Both the position numbers and the translations under genes were made by a program. From Roseovarius sp. (lineage in GTDB: Bacteria > Pseudomonadota > Alphaproteobacteria > Rhodobacterales > Rhodobacteraceae), in NCBI GenBank assembly GCA_007125415.1, contig SLDH01000036.1:1-19160 (forward strand): 19,160 bases of DNA, in the 5' to 3' direction. Under the pieces are notes generated by a model. That model searched no databases. It had not been told where the DNA came from and saw only the letters and a program-made list of their open reading frames with translations. Below are positions 1 to 8,119 of the stretch, piece after piece; position 1 is the stretch's first letter; every line of letters begins with the position of its first letter.

Positions 1-74
1 ATTACCGAATCATGAATGAAGTGCCAACGCTGGCAATGGTGGTGGTCGTGCTGGCGGTGGTTGTGAAGTTCTGA
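1..74 (+). CDS. hemJ: C-terminal end of HemJ-type protoporphyrinogen oxidase (partial)
   Basis: Only the last 23 residues are present, read from base 3 to the TGA at 72-74. The tail has the pattern YRIMNEVPT followed by a run of hydrophobic residues (LAMVVVVLAVVVKF). This is how HemJ (UPF0093) membrane proteins end: a conserved R-I-x-N-E-x-P-T stretch leading into the last transmembrane helix and a stop after Lys-Phe. HemJ oxidises protoporphyrinogen IX to protoporphyrin IX in the inner membrane. In many alphaproteobacteria hemJ lies directly upstream of rho, which fits this position. The call rests on a short tail plus context. The rest of the gene is outside the window. Confidence 0.72.
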   Translation, partial: YRIMNEVPTLAMVVVVLAVVVKF

Positions 75-84
75 TCCTGAATTC

Positions 85-197
85 TTGACTCCGAAGCGGC
101 CGGTGCTTAGACGTCAAGTGCGGTCCCGTCCGGGAAGACCCGCGTTTCTTTCCCTCCTGATGTCACCTGGCCGCAAAGGCCAGTTGAAAGGCTTGAT
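85..197 (+). promoter_or_regulatory. rho leader with possible promoter and two hairpins
   Basis: Between hemJ and rho there are 123 bases without a gene. TTGACT at 85-90 lies 17 bases before TAGACG at 108-113, which could be a weak sigma-70 promoter; the -10 match is poor. Downstream are two inverted repeats. One is at about 120-143, with a TCCCG/CGGGA core and outer GGTC/GACC. The other is a perfect 6-base-pair stem CTGGCC/GGCCAG with a 5-base loop at 167-183. The second hairpin ends 3 bases before the Shine-Dalgarno AAAGG (187-191) of rho. Neither is followed by a T run, so they do not look like intrinsic terminators. Rho controls its own leader in E. coli, so a regulatory role is possible here but is inference. 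Confidence 0.35.
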
Positions 198-1469
198 ATG
201 TCGCAAGATCGTCTCAATCTATCCGACCTCAAAAAGAACACCGCATCCGACCTTCTCGAGATGGCTGAAGAGCTTGAAATCGAGAATGCGTCGACAATGC
301 GCAAGGGAGAGATGATGTTCTCCATCCTCAAGGAACGGGCAGAGGAGGGATGGATCGTTTTCGGTGATGGGGTTCTTGAGGTATTGCAGGATGGATTTGG
401 CTTTCTGCGCTCACCCGAGGCCAATTATCTGCCGGGGCCTGATGATATCTATGTCTCCCCCGAGACCATACGGCGATATTCGTTGCGTACGGGAGATACG
501 ATTGAGGGGGAGATCAAGCAACCATCTGATAATGAAAGATATTTTTCCCTGACAAGTGTGTCGCAAATTAATTTTGAGGAGCCAGAGAAGGCACGGCACA
601 AGATTGCCTTCGATAACCTGACACCGCTCTATCCGGATGAACGATTGACCATGGAAATGCCTGATCCGACGACCAAGGATCGCTCGGCGCGCATCATCGA
701 TCTCGTGGCCCCGATCGGGAAGGGGCAGCGATCCCTGATCGTTGCGCCACCGAGAACCGGGAAAACGATGTTGTTGCAGAATATCGCTGCAAGTATCGAG
801 GCCAACCATCCGGAATGCTATCTGATCGTGTTGCTGATTGACGAACGCCCCGAAGAGGTGACCGATATGCAGCGGTCGGTGAAGGGTGAGGTTGTAAGCT
901 CTACTTTTGACGAACCCGCGACACGGCATGTAGCCGTGTCGGAAATGGTGATCGAGAAGGCCAAGCGGCTCGTCGAGCATAAGCGCGACGTTGTGATATT
1001 GCTGGATTCGATCACCCGACTAGGTCGAGCCTTCAATACTGTTGTCCCATCGTCGGGTAAGGTTCTTACGGGCGGCGTGGATGCGAACGCACTGCAGCGA
1101 CCGAAGAGGTTCTTTGGGGCGGCACGCAACATTGAGGAGGGCGGTTCACTGACGATCATCGCGACGGCACTGGTTGAAACAGGGAGCCGCATGGACGAGG
1201 TGATTTTCGAAGAATTCAAGGGAACAGGTAATTCCGAAATAGTATTGGACCGCAAGGTTGCGGATAAACGTGTGTTCCCGGCGATTGACATTCTGAAATC
1301 GGGTACTCGGAAAGAGGACTTGTTGATCGACAAGACTGATCTGCAGAAAACCTTTGTCCTGCGCAGGATTCTGAATCCGATGGGCACGACAGACGCGATA
1401 GAATTCCTGATCTCGAAGCTGAAGCAAACCAAGACAAATGCCGATTTCTTCGACTCGATGAACACCTGA
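198..1469 (+). CDS. rho: Transcription termination factor Rho
   Basis: Full-length Rho (423 residues), the hexameric RNA-dependent ATPase that ends transcription at Rho-dependent sites. Visible parts: an N-terminal helical Rho-N region (about residues 6-50); a cold-shock-type RNA-binding domain with the RNP motif GFGFLR at 66-71; a RecA-type motor with P-loop APPRTGKT at 183-190 and Walker B VVILLD at 265-270; the Q-loop [10 protein letters not shown] at 284-293; and the R-loop KGTGNSE at 341-347. The P-loop has Arg-Thr where E. coli has Lys-Ala; I believe this is usual in alphaproteobacteria. The start is supported by AAAGG six bases upstream. mnmE follows after 18 bases, so the two are probably co-transcribed. 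Several convergent gene ends in this window lack room for intrinsic terminators, so Rho may do much of the termination locally (inference). Confidence 0.98.
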   Translation: MSQDRLNLSDLKKNTASDLLEMAEELEIENASTMRKGEMMFSILKERAEEGWIVFGDGVLEVLQDGFGFLRSPEANYLPGPDDIYVSPETIRRYSLRTGDTIEGEIKQPSDNERYFSLTSVSQINFEEPEKARHKIAFDNLTPLYPDERLTMEMPDPTTKDRSARIIDLVAPIGKGQRSLIVAPPRTGKTMLLQNIAASIEANHPECYLIVLLIDERPEEVTDMQRSVKGEVVSSTFDEPATRHVAVSEMVIEKAKRLVEHKRDVVILLDSITRLGRAFNTVVPSSGKVLTGGVDANALQRPKRFFGAARNIEEGGSLTIIATALVETGSRMDEVIFEEFKGTGNSEIVLDRKVADKRVFPAIDILKSGTRKEDLLIDKTDLQKTFVLRRILNPMGTTDAIEFLISKLKQTKTNADFFDSMNT

Positions 1470-1487
1470 TCCGGCCGGGCGCTTTGG

Positions 1488-2774
1488 ATGGATACAATTG
1501 TTGCTCTTGCCACGCCGCCTGGGAAATCAGGCGTTGCGGTGCTTCGCCTGTCAGGGCCCCAGTCTGTCGCTGCGCTGAGCCACCTCAACAGCGATATTCC
1601 GGCGGCGAGGTCTGCATCGGTAAGGGTATTGCGAACTCCAGGCGGGGCCATTCTAGATGAAGTGCTTGTGCTGGTCTTTGAAGCCGGACACAGCTTCACA
1701 GGTGAGGAAACCGTTGAAATTCATTGCCATGGCAGCATAGCGGTGGTGAATGCGATACTATCCGAACTTACGGAAATGTCCTTCGTCCGGCTGGCAGTGC
1801 CCGGGGAGTTCACACGCCGGGCGCTCGAGAATGACAGAATGACCCTTGCCGAAGTGGAGGGTCTTGGAGATCTTATCGAAGCGGAGACGGATTTGCAGCG
1901 TCAGCAGGCGCTACGCGTGTTCCACGGTGATTTCAGCGAGTTGATCGAGGGTTGGCGGCAAGACCTGATCAGGGCAGCAGCCTTGATCGAGGCGACGATT
2001 GATTTCGCGGATGAGGATATTCCGGTTGATGTGATGCCGGAAGTGACGGCTTTGGTGGATAAGGTCAGTGCGAGCCTGGCGAACGAGATTTCTGGTGTAA
2101 AGACCGCTGAGCGCGTTAGAGAAGGGTTTGAAGTTGCCATTGTGGGGGCGCCCAATGTCGGGAAGTCCACGCTCTTGAATGCCTTGGCGGGGAGAGAGGC
2201 GGCGATTACCTCAGAACTTGCAGGAACGACGCGGGATGTTATCGAAGTGCGTATGGATCTGGAGGGACTGCCGATAACATTTCTCGATACGGCAGGGATC
2301 AGAACTTCTGAGCATGTCGTCGAGTCGATTGGTATTGATCGTGCTCGCAGACGAGCGAAGGTTGCAGATATTCGGGTATTTCTCACGGTAGACGGGATTT
2401 TGCCTGACGTTCCGGTCGAGCCGGATGATATCGTGCTGAGGGCGAAAGGCGATCTTGTCGATGAGCGTGAGAATGTGGTTTCTGGCAAGACAGGTCTTGG
2501 TGTAACGCAATTGATGAAGCGGATCATTTCTATCCTGCAGGGGCGGACGAGCAAGATTGGCTTTGCTACGCGATTACGCCATCAGCAATCCATGAGTCGA
2601 GCACGCGCGAGCTTGTCGCTGGCGACAGAATTTTTGCTAGCCGGTGAAGAAAGCGCCGATCTGGCGGCCGAAGAGTTGCGTTCGGCTATTCGCGCGCTTG
2701 ATTCTCTGATAGGGCGTATAGATGTAGAGAATGTGCTCGATGAGATCTTTGCCAGTTTCTGTATCGGGAAGTGA
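1488..2774 (+). CDS. mnmE: tRNA U34 modification GTPase MnmE (TrmE)
   Basis: MnmE works with MnmG to place the 5-(carboxymethyl)aminomethyl group on wobble uridine 34 of certain tRNAs. The 428-residue protein has the expected order: an N-terminal folate-binding domain (with GEFTRRALEN at 106-115), a helical domain, a G domain inserted at about 213-350, and the C-terminal CIGK at 425-428 carrying the conserved Cys. G-domain motifs are G1 GAPNVGKST (220-228), G2 GTTRD (246-250), G3 DTAG (267-270) and G5-like SGKT (332-335). The G4 motif reads AKGD at 319-322 instead of the canonical NKxD, so the guanine-recognising Asn is Ala. At 428 residues it is slightly shorter than E. coli MnmE. The mnmG start lies within a few bases of the stop, implying an operon and 1:1 synthesis of the two partners. 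Confidence 0.97.
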   Translation: MDTIVALATPPGKSGVAVLRLSGPQSVAALSHLNSDIPAARSASVRVLRTPGGAILDEVLVLVFEAGHSFTGEETVEIHCHGSIAVVNAILSELTEMSFVRLAVPGEFTRRALENDRMTLAEVEGLGDLIEAETDLQRQQALRVFHGDFSELIEGWRQDLIRAAALIEATIDFADEDIPVDVMPEVTALVDKVSASLANEISGVKTAERVREGFEVAIVGAPNVGKSTLLNALAGREAAITSELAGTTRDVIEVRMDLEGLPITFLDTAGIRTSEHVVESIGIDRARRRAKVADIRVFLTVDGILPDVPVEPDDIVLRAKGDLVDERENVVSGKTGLGVTQLMKRIISILQGRTSKIGFATRLRHQQSMSRARASLSLATEFLLAGEESADLAAEELRSAIRALDSLIGRIDVENVLDEIFASFCIGK

Positions 2775-2778
2775 GGAG
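2773..2778 (+). promoter_or_regulatory. Shine-Dalgarno GAGGAG that decides the mnmG start
   Basis: GAGGAG at 2773-2778 overlaps the mnmE stop codon. It leaves no spacer before the upstream GTG (2778) but an ideal 8-base spacer before the in-frame GTG at 2787. This favours 2787 as the real mnmG start. Confidence 0.6.
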
Positions 2779-2794
2779 TGTTTCACGTGAAACA
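2779..2794. promoter_or_regulatory. parS: parS centromere site 1 (perfect 16-bp palindrome)
   Basis: The sequence TGTTTCACGTGAAACA is a perfect palindrome and matches the chromosomal parS consensus recognised by ParB/Spo0J proteins. ParB loads here, closes as a CTP-dependent clamp and spreads to neighbouring DNA; ParA then moves the complex. The site lies about 2.5 kb upstream of parA and spans the mnmG start codon. In this frame it encodes Phe-His-Val-Lys-His if the upstream GTG is used. A second identical copy lies at 4669-4684. Confidence 0.95.
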
Positions 2795-4649
2795 TTACGA
2801 TGTTGTCGTAGTTGGCGGGGGTCATGCGGGTATTGAAGCGGCCCATGCGGCAGCGCGCATGGGGGCAAGGACAGGCCTTGTCACGTTGTCCCGCAGCGGG
2901 ATAGGCGTGATGTCGTGCAACCCTGCGATTGGCGGGCTCGGGAAAGGGCATCTGGTCCGTGAAATTGATGCGCTGGACGGTGTCATGGGCCGGGTTGCGG
3001 ATCTGGCCGGCATTCAATTCCGGTTGTTGAATCGCCGCAAAGGCCCCGCCGTGCAGGGCCCTCGAGCTCAGGCTGATCGCGGGCTTTACAAGTCTGCAAT
3101 CGTTGATTTCACGGAGCAACAAAGCAATCTCGAGGTTGTCGAAGGCGAGGTGAGTGATCTCCACGTTGAAGATGGGGAAATCAAGGGCGTTTTGCTTGCT
3201 GATGGAAACGAACTTCGTTCAAATGCGGTCATCCTGACAACCGGGACTTTTCTCCGCGGGGTTATCCATATCGGGGATGTTTCCCGGCCCGGGGGGCGGT
3301 TGGGTGATAAACCTTCCGTCGAGTTGGCTGAGCGCATCGATGCACTTGGTCTCGCTTTGGGGCGACTTAAAACCGGGACACCGCCAAGACTGGATGGGAG
3401 ATCAATCGACTGGACGGTACTCGAGAAGCAACCCGGGGATGAAGATCCCGTATTGTTTTCGTTTCTCTCGACGAAAGTTTCGGCCGAACAAATCTCATGT
3501 GGCATTGCCCATACAAATGATGCAACCCACGATATCATCAGAAGAAACCTGTCTCGGTCCGCCATGTATGGCGGACATATCGAGGGGGTAGGGCCGCGGT
3601 ATTGCCCGTCGATAGAGGACAAGATCGTTCGCTTTGCCGATAAGAACTCGCATCAGATTTTTTTGGAACCGGAAAGTCTGAGCGAGAATGTGATCTATCC
3701 CAATGGCATCTCGACCTCTTTGCCTGAGGATGTGCAGGCCGACTATGTGCGGTCAATCCGAGGGCTTGAGGAGGCGGTCATTCTCCAGCCTGGCTATGCG
3801 ATCGAATACGACTATGTCGATCCACGCGAGTTGGAGAACACGCTTCAGCTTCGTAAGGTACGCGGTTTGTATCTCGCAGGGCAAATCAATGGCACTACCG
3901 GTTATGAAGAGGCCGCCGCACAAGGCCTGGTGGCTGGGCTTAACGCGGCTTGCGCTGTGCAAGCGCGGCCTCCTGTCGTTTTCTCCAGAGCGAACAGCTA
4001 TATCGGCGTGATGATCGATGATCTTGTTACCCGCGGTGTGAGCGAGCCTTACCGTATGTTCACCTCCCGTGCGGAGTTCAGGTTGTCATTGAGAGCTGAT
4101 AATGCTGATCAACGTCTTACGGGTTGGGGGATCGGGCTTGGGTGCGTGTCCGGCGTGCGTCGAGATAAATTCGAGCAGAAGCGCTCGAAGCTCGTGTCGA
4201 TGCGTAGCAGGCTTGAAGCGAAGGTGTACACATCCAAGCAACTTGCGGGGATCGGGGTGCCGCTCCGGCAAGACGGCAAGAAGAGAAACGGTTTCGAACT
4301 TCTCGCGATGCCTGAAGTCAGCTTTGAAGTTATGTGTCAGCTTGACGACGGTCTTGGAGAGGCGGAAACCGATATCCGCGAGCAGTTGGAGCGCGACGCT
4401 CTCTACGCGAATTACGTGGAACGCCAGGCGCAGGATGTCGCGCTTCTGAAGCGTGATGAAGGCTTGTCGATTCCCGTTGATTTCGATTACAGCCTTGTTT
4501 CCAGTCTCTCAAATGAAATCAGATCGAAACTCGAGACGATCCGTCCGTCGAACATTGGGCAGGCTGGACGCATCGACGGGATGACGCCTGCCGCATTGAT
4601 GCTGATCTTGTCGATCATCCGGTCGAAATATCGGAAACGCTCTGCATGA
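2787..4649 (+). CDS. mnmG: tRNA uridine 5-carboxymethylaminomethyl modification enzyme MnmG (GidA)
   Basis: MnmG is the FAD and NADH partner of MnmE in the wobble-uridine modification. From GTG 2787 it has 620 residues, the usual size; from GTG 2778 it would have 623. Evidence: an N-terminal Rossmann FAD motif [10 protein letters not shown] within the first 20 residues; the family stretch [21 protein letters not shown] near residue 45; YCPSIEDK with the conserved Cys near residue 275; and the signature [18 protein letters not shown] near residue 365. The C-terminal helical domain ends before 4649. I prefer GTG 2787 because GAGGAG then has an 8-base spacer. The parS site covers this start codon, so ParB bound there could affect expression (inference). 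The stop overlaps the rsmG ATG by ATGA (4646-4649), pointing to translational coupling. Confidence 0.97.
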   Translation: MKHYDVVVVGGGHAGIEAAHAAARMGARTGLVTLSRSGIGVMSCNPAIGGLGKGHLVREIDALDGVMGRVADLAGIQFRLLNRRKGPAVQGPRAQADRGLYKSAIVDFTEQQSNLEVVEGEVSDLHVEDGEIKGVLLADGNELRSNAVILTTGTFLRGVIHIGDVSRPGGRLGDKPSVELAERIDALGLALGRLKTGTPPRLDGRSIDWTVLEKQPGDEDPVLFSFLSTKVSAEQISCGIAHTNDATHDIIRRNLSRSAMYGGHIEGVGPRYCPSIEDKIVRFADKNSHQIFLEPESLSENVIYPNGISTSLPEDVQADYVRSIRGLEEAVILQPGYAIEYDYVDPRELENTLQLRKVRGLYLAGQINGTTGYEEAAAQGLVAGLNAACAVQARPPVVFSRANSYIGVMIDDLVTRGVSEPYRMFTSRAEFRLSLRADNADQRLTGWGIGLGCVSGVRRDKFEQKRSKLVSMRSRLEAKVYTSKQLAGIGVPLRQDGKKRNGFELLAMPEVSFEVMCQLDDGLGEAETDIREQLERDALYANYVERQAQDVALLKRDEGLSIPVDFDYSLVSSLSNEIRSKLETIRPSNIGQAGRIDGMTPAALMLILSIIRSKYRKRSA

Positions 4650-5257
4650 ACAGCCCCGTCCAGTTGAATGTTTCACGTGAAACATACGAGCGGTTGCAAA
4701 TCTATGCTGATCTTCTGAAGCGATGGAATCCGCGGATCAACCTCGTTTCCAAGGCGTCCATCATTGATCTTTGGCAGCGACACATTGCGGATTCCGTTCA
4801 AATATACAAATTTGCTCCGCACCCTGTGAATCACTGGCTCGATCTTGGATCGGGCGGCGGCTTCCCAGGGCTAGTAAATGCCATCATGGCAATCGAAAAG
4901 AGAACGCCTTTTCACATGACACTGATTGAAAGCGATGTCCGGAAGTCCGCTTTTCTGAGGACGGTCATCCGGGAAACCGGAGCGCCTGCCAAGGTTGTTA
5001 CAGGGCGGATCGAAGATCTGGAACCCATGAATGCCGACACGATCTCCGCACGCGCTCTAGCTGATCTGAATACTCTTCTCTCTTTCACCGAGCGTCACCT
5101 CAACATCGATGGCGTCGCGCTCTTCTTGAAAGGTGCCAGCTGGGAGGGAGAATTGCAGGACGCGAGAACCAAGTGGAATTTTCAGTATCAGATTGATAAG
5201 AGTGAGACCGAAGACGGCCCTGTCATTCTGAGCATCAGAGGAGTTGAGCGTGTCTGA
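4646..5257 (+). CDS. rsmG: 16S rRNA (guanine-527-N7)-methyltransferase RsmG (GidB)
   Basis: RsmG uses S-adenosylmethionine to methylate G527 of 16S rRNA in the 530 loop; its loss gives low-level streptomycin resistance in many bacteria. The 203-residue product has the SAM-binding loop [13 protein letters not shown] (64-76), an acidic SAM-ribose site LIESD (93-97) and the conserved ISARALADL (133-141). The start ATG overlaps the mnmG stop by four bases. Codons 8-13 (Asn-Val-Ser-Arg-Glu-Thr) are the translation of a parS palindrome. This NVSRET-like start is, to my knowledge, common in alphaproteobacterial RsmG. The parA GTG start overlaps the rsmG end by 8 bases, so rsmG, parA and parB are likely one transcript. 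Confidence 0.96.
   Translation: MNSPVQLNVSRETYERLQIYADLLKRWNPRINLVSKASIIDLWQRHIADSVQIYKFAPHPVNHWLDLGSGGGFPGLVNAIMAIEKRTPFHMTLIESDVRKSAFLRTVIRETGAPAKVVTGRIEDLEPMNADTISARALADLNTLLSFTERHLNIDGVALFLKGASWEGELQDARTKWNFQYQIDKSETEDGPVILSIRGVERV
4669..4684. promoter_or_regulatory. parS: parS centromere site 2 (perfect 16-bp palindrome)
   Basis: A second exact TGTTTCACGTGAAACA, 1890 bases from the first, lies inside the rsmG coding region. Here it is read in a different frame and encodes Val-Ser-Arg-Glu-Thr. It lies about 570 bases upstream of parA. Two perfect copies next to parAB strongly support a functional centromere. Confidence 0.95.
5237..5243 (+). promoter_or_regulatory. Shine-Dalgarno AGAGGAG that decides the parA start
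   Basis: AGAGGAG abuts the possible TTG start at 5244, leaving no spacer, but lies 6 bases before the in-frame GTG at 5250. GTG 5250 is therefore the better start. Confidence 0.6.
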
Positions 5258-6059
5258 TACCAAACGATCAGGAAGGCCGAAAATCATCGCGATCGCCAAC
5301 CAGAAGGGTGGCGTTGGCAAAACCACGACGACGATCAATCTTGGTTCCGCCCTCGCAGAAACAGGGCAAAGAATACTCATCGTGGATCTTGATCCACAAG
5401 GCAATGCATCGACCGGACTGGGCATCGCGCTGGATGATCGACAATATACCACCTATGATCTCTTGCTGGATGACGCCCCTTTGGAAAAGATCATTCAAGA
5501 AACGCCAGATGACAATCTTAAGATAATTCCGTCCACCACGGATCTCAGCTCAGCGGATATCGATCTGATTTCGAACCAGAAAAGAAGCTTCATGCTGCAT
5601 AGTGCGCTGAGGCAAGAGGAGATGGCGTCGTTTCGTTTCGATTATGTGTTGATCGACTGTCCGCCGTCGCTCAACCTTCTGACGGTGAATGCCATGGTGG
5701 CCGCTCATTCCATGCTGATTCCGCTCCAAAGTGAGTTCTTCGCTCTCGAAGGGCTGTCGCAGTTGATGCGAACGATCCGGGAAGTCAGGCAGGCCGCCAA
5801 TCCTGATCTTCGGATTGAGGGTATCGTGCTGACCATGTTTGACAGTCGTAACAACCTATCTTCCATGGTGGAGAAAGATGCGCGGGACAATCTCGGCGAT
5901 CTGATTTTCCACACCCGTATTCCCCGTAACGTGAGGGTTAGTGAGGCGCCGTCCTATGCGATGCCCGTAACCCGGTATGATCCTGCATCTAAGGGTGCAG
6001 AGGCTTACCGGGCTTTGGCTACTGAACTCATGCAGAACCAACAGATCGTTGCCGCTTAG
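5250..6059 (+). CDS. parA: Chromosome partitioning ATPase ParA (Soj)
   Basis: ParA dimerises on ATP, binds DNA non-specifically and is released by ParB-parS complexes, which moves newly copied origins apart. From GTG 5250 it has 269 residues. Visible motifs: the deviant Walker A KGGVGKTT at 19-26 with the signature Lys-19; DLDPQGNAST at 46-55; Walker B with DCPPS at 136-140; and a C-terminal TRIPRNVRVSEAPS stretch typical of chromosomal ParA. There is no N-terminal helix-turn-helix extension, so this is a short chromosomal (Soj) type rather than a P1-plasmid type. It starts inside the end of rsmG and is followed by parB after 15 bases. Confidence 0.97.
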   Translation: MSDTKRSGRPKIIAIANQKGGVGKTTTTINLGSALAETGQRILIVDLDPQGNASTGLGIALDDRQYTTYDLLLDDAPLEKIIQETPDDNLKIIPSTTDLSSADIDLISNQKRSFMLHSALRQEEMASFRFDYVLIDCPPSLNLLTVNAMVAAHSMLIPLQSEFFALEGLSQLMRTIREVRQAANPDLRIEGIVLTMFDSRNNLSSMVEKDARDNLGDLIFHTRIPRNVRVSEAPSYAMPVTRYDPASKGAEAYRALATELMQNQQIVAA

Positions 6060-6074
6060 GCAGAAAGGGTCAAG

Positions 6075-6968
6075 ATGGCTGAAAGCAACTCCAAGCAACG
6101 TGGACTCGGGCGGGGCCTCTCCGCTCTGATGGCAGATGTGTCCGACAGCACTACAGGCAATGATAGTGGTCCCCGTCGGCCCGATCTTCTTGTTCCTATC
6201 GAGAAAGTCACACCAAACCCCGACCAACCACGGCGTTCGTTCGACGAGGCCGCACTTGACGATCTTGCCTCATCGATCCGTGAAAAGGGGATCATACAAC
6301 CCTTGATCGTTCGGCCGAAATCCGATGGCTATGAGATCGTCGCAGGCGAGCGACGCTGGCGAGCCGCACAGATGGCTCAGCTTCATGAGATCCCGGTTCT
6401 GGTGCGCGAATGCAGTGACACTGAAGTTCTCGAAATTGCGATTATCGAAAACATTCAGAGGACAGACCTCAACCCGGTTGAAGAAGCCGCTGGATACAAG
6501 CAGCTTATGGAGAAGTTTGGCCATACCCAGGAGAAACTCGCGGAGGTACTTGGAAAAAGCCGCAGTCATATCGCGAATTCAGTCCGCCTACTGCAGCTGC
6601 CCCCTGAAATCCTCGCCTATCTCCGTGAGGGGAAGTTGTCCTCAGGCCATGCTCGGGCCCTCATCACTGCGGAGGACCCAGTTAAACTCGCACAGAAAGT
6701 GGTTGGAAACGAGCTTTCTGTGCGTGAAACCGAAAAGCTGGCAAAAGCGGAGGCTACGAATATCTTCAAGGAGTCGAAAGCTGCTTCCACCGCAAAATCA
6801 ACGAAAGATGCGGATACGAAAGCGCTCGAGGCGGATCTATCGGCCAATCTTGGCATGAAGGTATTGATATCACACAAGCCTGGCCAGGATTCGGGGACGA
6901 TTACAGTGAGCTACAACGATCTTGAACAACTCGATACCCTTTGCCGCCTGATGAGTAGCTCCTCCTAG
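6075..6968 (+). CDS. parB: Chromosome partitioning protein ParB (Spo0J)
   Basis: ParB is a CTP-dependent DNA clamp that loads at parS. The 297-residue protein shows: an N-terminal ParA-stimulating segment RGLGRGLSAL (9-18); the CTP-binding N domain with GERRWRA (91-97) and ENIQRTDLNP (125-134); a helix-turn-helix around 151-175 for parS recognition (QEKLAEVLGKSRSHIANSV); a Lys/Ala-rich linker near 220-250; and a C-terminal dimerisation region. All key motifs are intact. Its cognate sites are the two perfect parS copies upstream. A Shine-Dalgarno-like AAAGGG precedes the ATG. The stop TAG shares the palindrome CTAG (6965-6968) with the stop of hemW on the other strand. Confidence 0.97.
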   Translation: MAESNSKQRGLGRGLSALMADVSDSTTGNDSGPRRPDLLVPIEKVTPNPDQPRRSFDEAALDDLASSIREKGIIQPLIVRPKSDGYEIVAGERRWRAAQMAQLHEIPVLVRECSDTEVLEIAIIENIQRTDLNPVEEAAGYKQLMEKFGHTQEKLAEVLGKSRSHIANSVRLLQLPPEILAYLREGKLSSGHARALITAEDPVKLAQKVVGNELSVRETEKLAKAEATNIFKESKAASTAKSTKDADTKALEADLSANLGMKVLISHKPGQDSGTITVSYNDLEQLDTLCRLMSSSS

Positions 6969-8119
6969 TCAAGCAGCACTTTAAGCACTGAATTCAATAC
7001 CATACGACCAGAAGCTGTAGCTCGCAGACGATCGTCCTTCAATTCAAGCATTCCCATGGATCTTAGGTGGGCGATTGCCGCCGTCGGTTCGGCATCGCCT
7101 GCAAGGCGTTTCAGGCGGGCGATTTCGACGCCTTCATCGAGGCGCAGCCCCATGAGGAGAAATTCACAAAACTGAGAGTGACTGGAAAGCGGCTCTACCA
7201 TCTTCTCGGCCGCGCCCCGCTCCACCTTATCTAACCAAAGATCGGGATTGGACCAGGTTTCGGTTGCATATCTCGTGCCCCCTGCCGTGATTCGGCCATG
7301 CGCACCAGGTCCGATACCGATATAATCGCCATACCGCCAGTAAATGAGATTGTGGCGCGACTCCGCGCCGGGTCGTGCATGATTTGAAATCTCGTAGGCG
7401 GGAAGTCCGGCCTGAAGACAAGCCTCCTGTGTTGTCTCGTACAATTCGGCAGAGCGATCATCATCGGGCAAGCCCCTGATCATTCCCCGGGAAAAACGTT
7501 CTCCAAACACCGTGCCAGGCTCGATCGTCAGTTGATAGAGCGAAAGGTGATCAACAGCCATGGTGAGGGCTTCTTTCAACTCGCATTGCCAGTCGGCCAC
7601 AGTCTGATCCTGCCGCGCATAGATCAGATCGAAACTGATCCTGTCGAAGAGCTTACGAGCAACATCAAAGGCCCGGCGCGCTTCCGCTGCGGTATGTAGC
7701 CGTCCGAGGCGCCGCAGATCCACATCGTTCAGCGCCTGAACACCCATGGAGACACGATTCACTCCGGCATCGGCGTAGGCCGCGAAGCGTTGGGCCTCGA
7801 CAGATCCGGGATTGGCTTCCAGCGTCACTTCAAGATCGTTCGCGACAGGCCACGCAGCACGCGCTTCCTCGATGACCGCAGCAACTGTCTCCGGCGCCAT
7901 CAGGCTCGGGGTGCCGCCCCCGAAAAAGATCGAGCTCAGCAAGCGCTCCGGAACCTTCGCACGATATCGAGCGATCTCCGAAAGATAGGCTCTGCGCCAA
8001 CGGGCGTGATCTATCTCACGCCTCACATGGCTGTTGAAATCACAATAAGGGCATTTGGCTTCGCAATAGGGCCAATGCACATAGAGCCCGAAGCCACCGG
8101 ATTGCCAATCCTCAATCAA
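6965..8119 (-). CDS. hemW: Radical SAM heme chaperone HemW
   Basis: HemW is a radical-SAM family protein that binds heme and passes it to target enzymes; it was long mis-annotated as oxygen-independent coproporphyrinogen oxidase. The 384-residue product has the cluster-binding motif CEAKCPYCDF (Cys 19, 23, 26), FFGGGTPSLM (65-74) and, later, YIGIGPGAHGR. It lacks the longer N-terminus and the fourth Cys (CxxxCxxCxC) of true HemN, so HemW is the better call. The start is TTG at 8117-8119, with AGGG five bases upstream. No better start puts the N-terminus this close to the CxxxCxxC motif. It overlaps the end of rdgB by 8 bases and is the last gene of rph-rdgB-hemW. Confidence 0.93.
   Translation of the reverse strand: MIEDWQSGGFGLYVHWPYCEAKCPYCDFNSHVRREIDHARWRRAYLSEIARYRAKVPERLLSSIFFGGGTPSLMAPETVAAVIEEARAAWPVANDLEVTLEANPGSVEAQRFAAYADAGVNRVSMGVQALNDVDLRRLGRLHTAAEARRAFDVARKLFDRISFDLIYARQDQTVADWQCELKEALTMAVDHLSLYQLTIEPGTVFGERFSRGMIRGLPDDDRSAELYETTQEACLQAGLPAYEISNHARPGAESRHNLIYWRYGDYIGIGPGAHGRITAGGTRYATETWSNPDLWLDKVERGAAEKMVEPLSSHSQFCEFLLMGLRLDEGVEIARLKRLAGDAEPTAAIAHLRSMGMLELKDDRLRATASGRMVLNSVLKVLLD

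Noticed and set aside
3262..3270. DnaA-box-like TTATCCATA within mnmG
   Set aside because: It is a single near match inside coding sequence with no cluster, AT-rich stretch or intergenic region, so it is not evidence of an origin in this window.
1..7000. Rho-parB region appearing somewhat less G+C-rich than mutS-ilvA, as a sign of transfer
   Set aside because: The genes are core and in conserved order, and sampled lines vary widely; I see no sharp boundary or mobility gene.
6965..8119. Annotation as oxygen-independent coproporphyrinogen III oxidase (HemN)
   Set aside because: The short N-terminus and CxxxCxxCDF motif without a fourth Cys fit HemW, not HemN.
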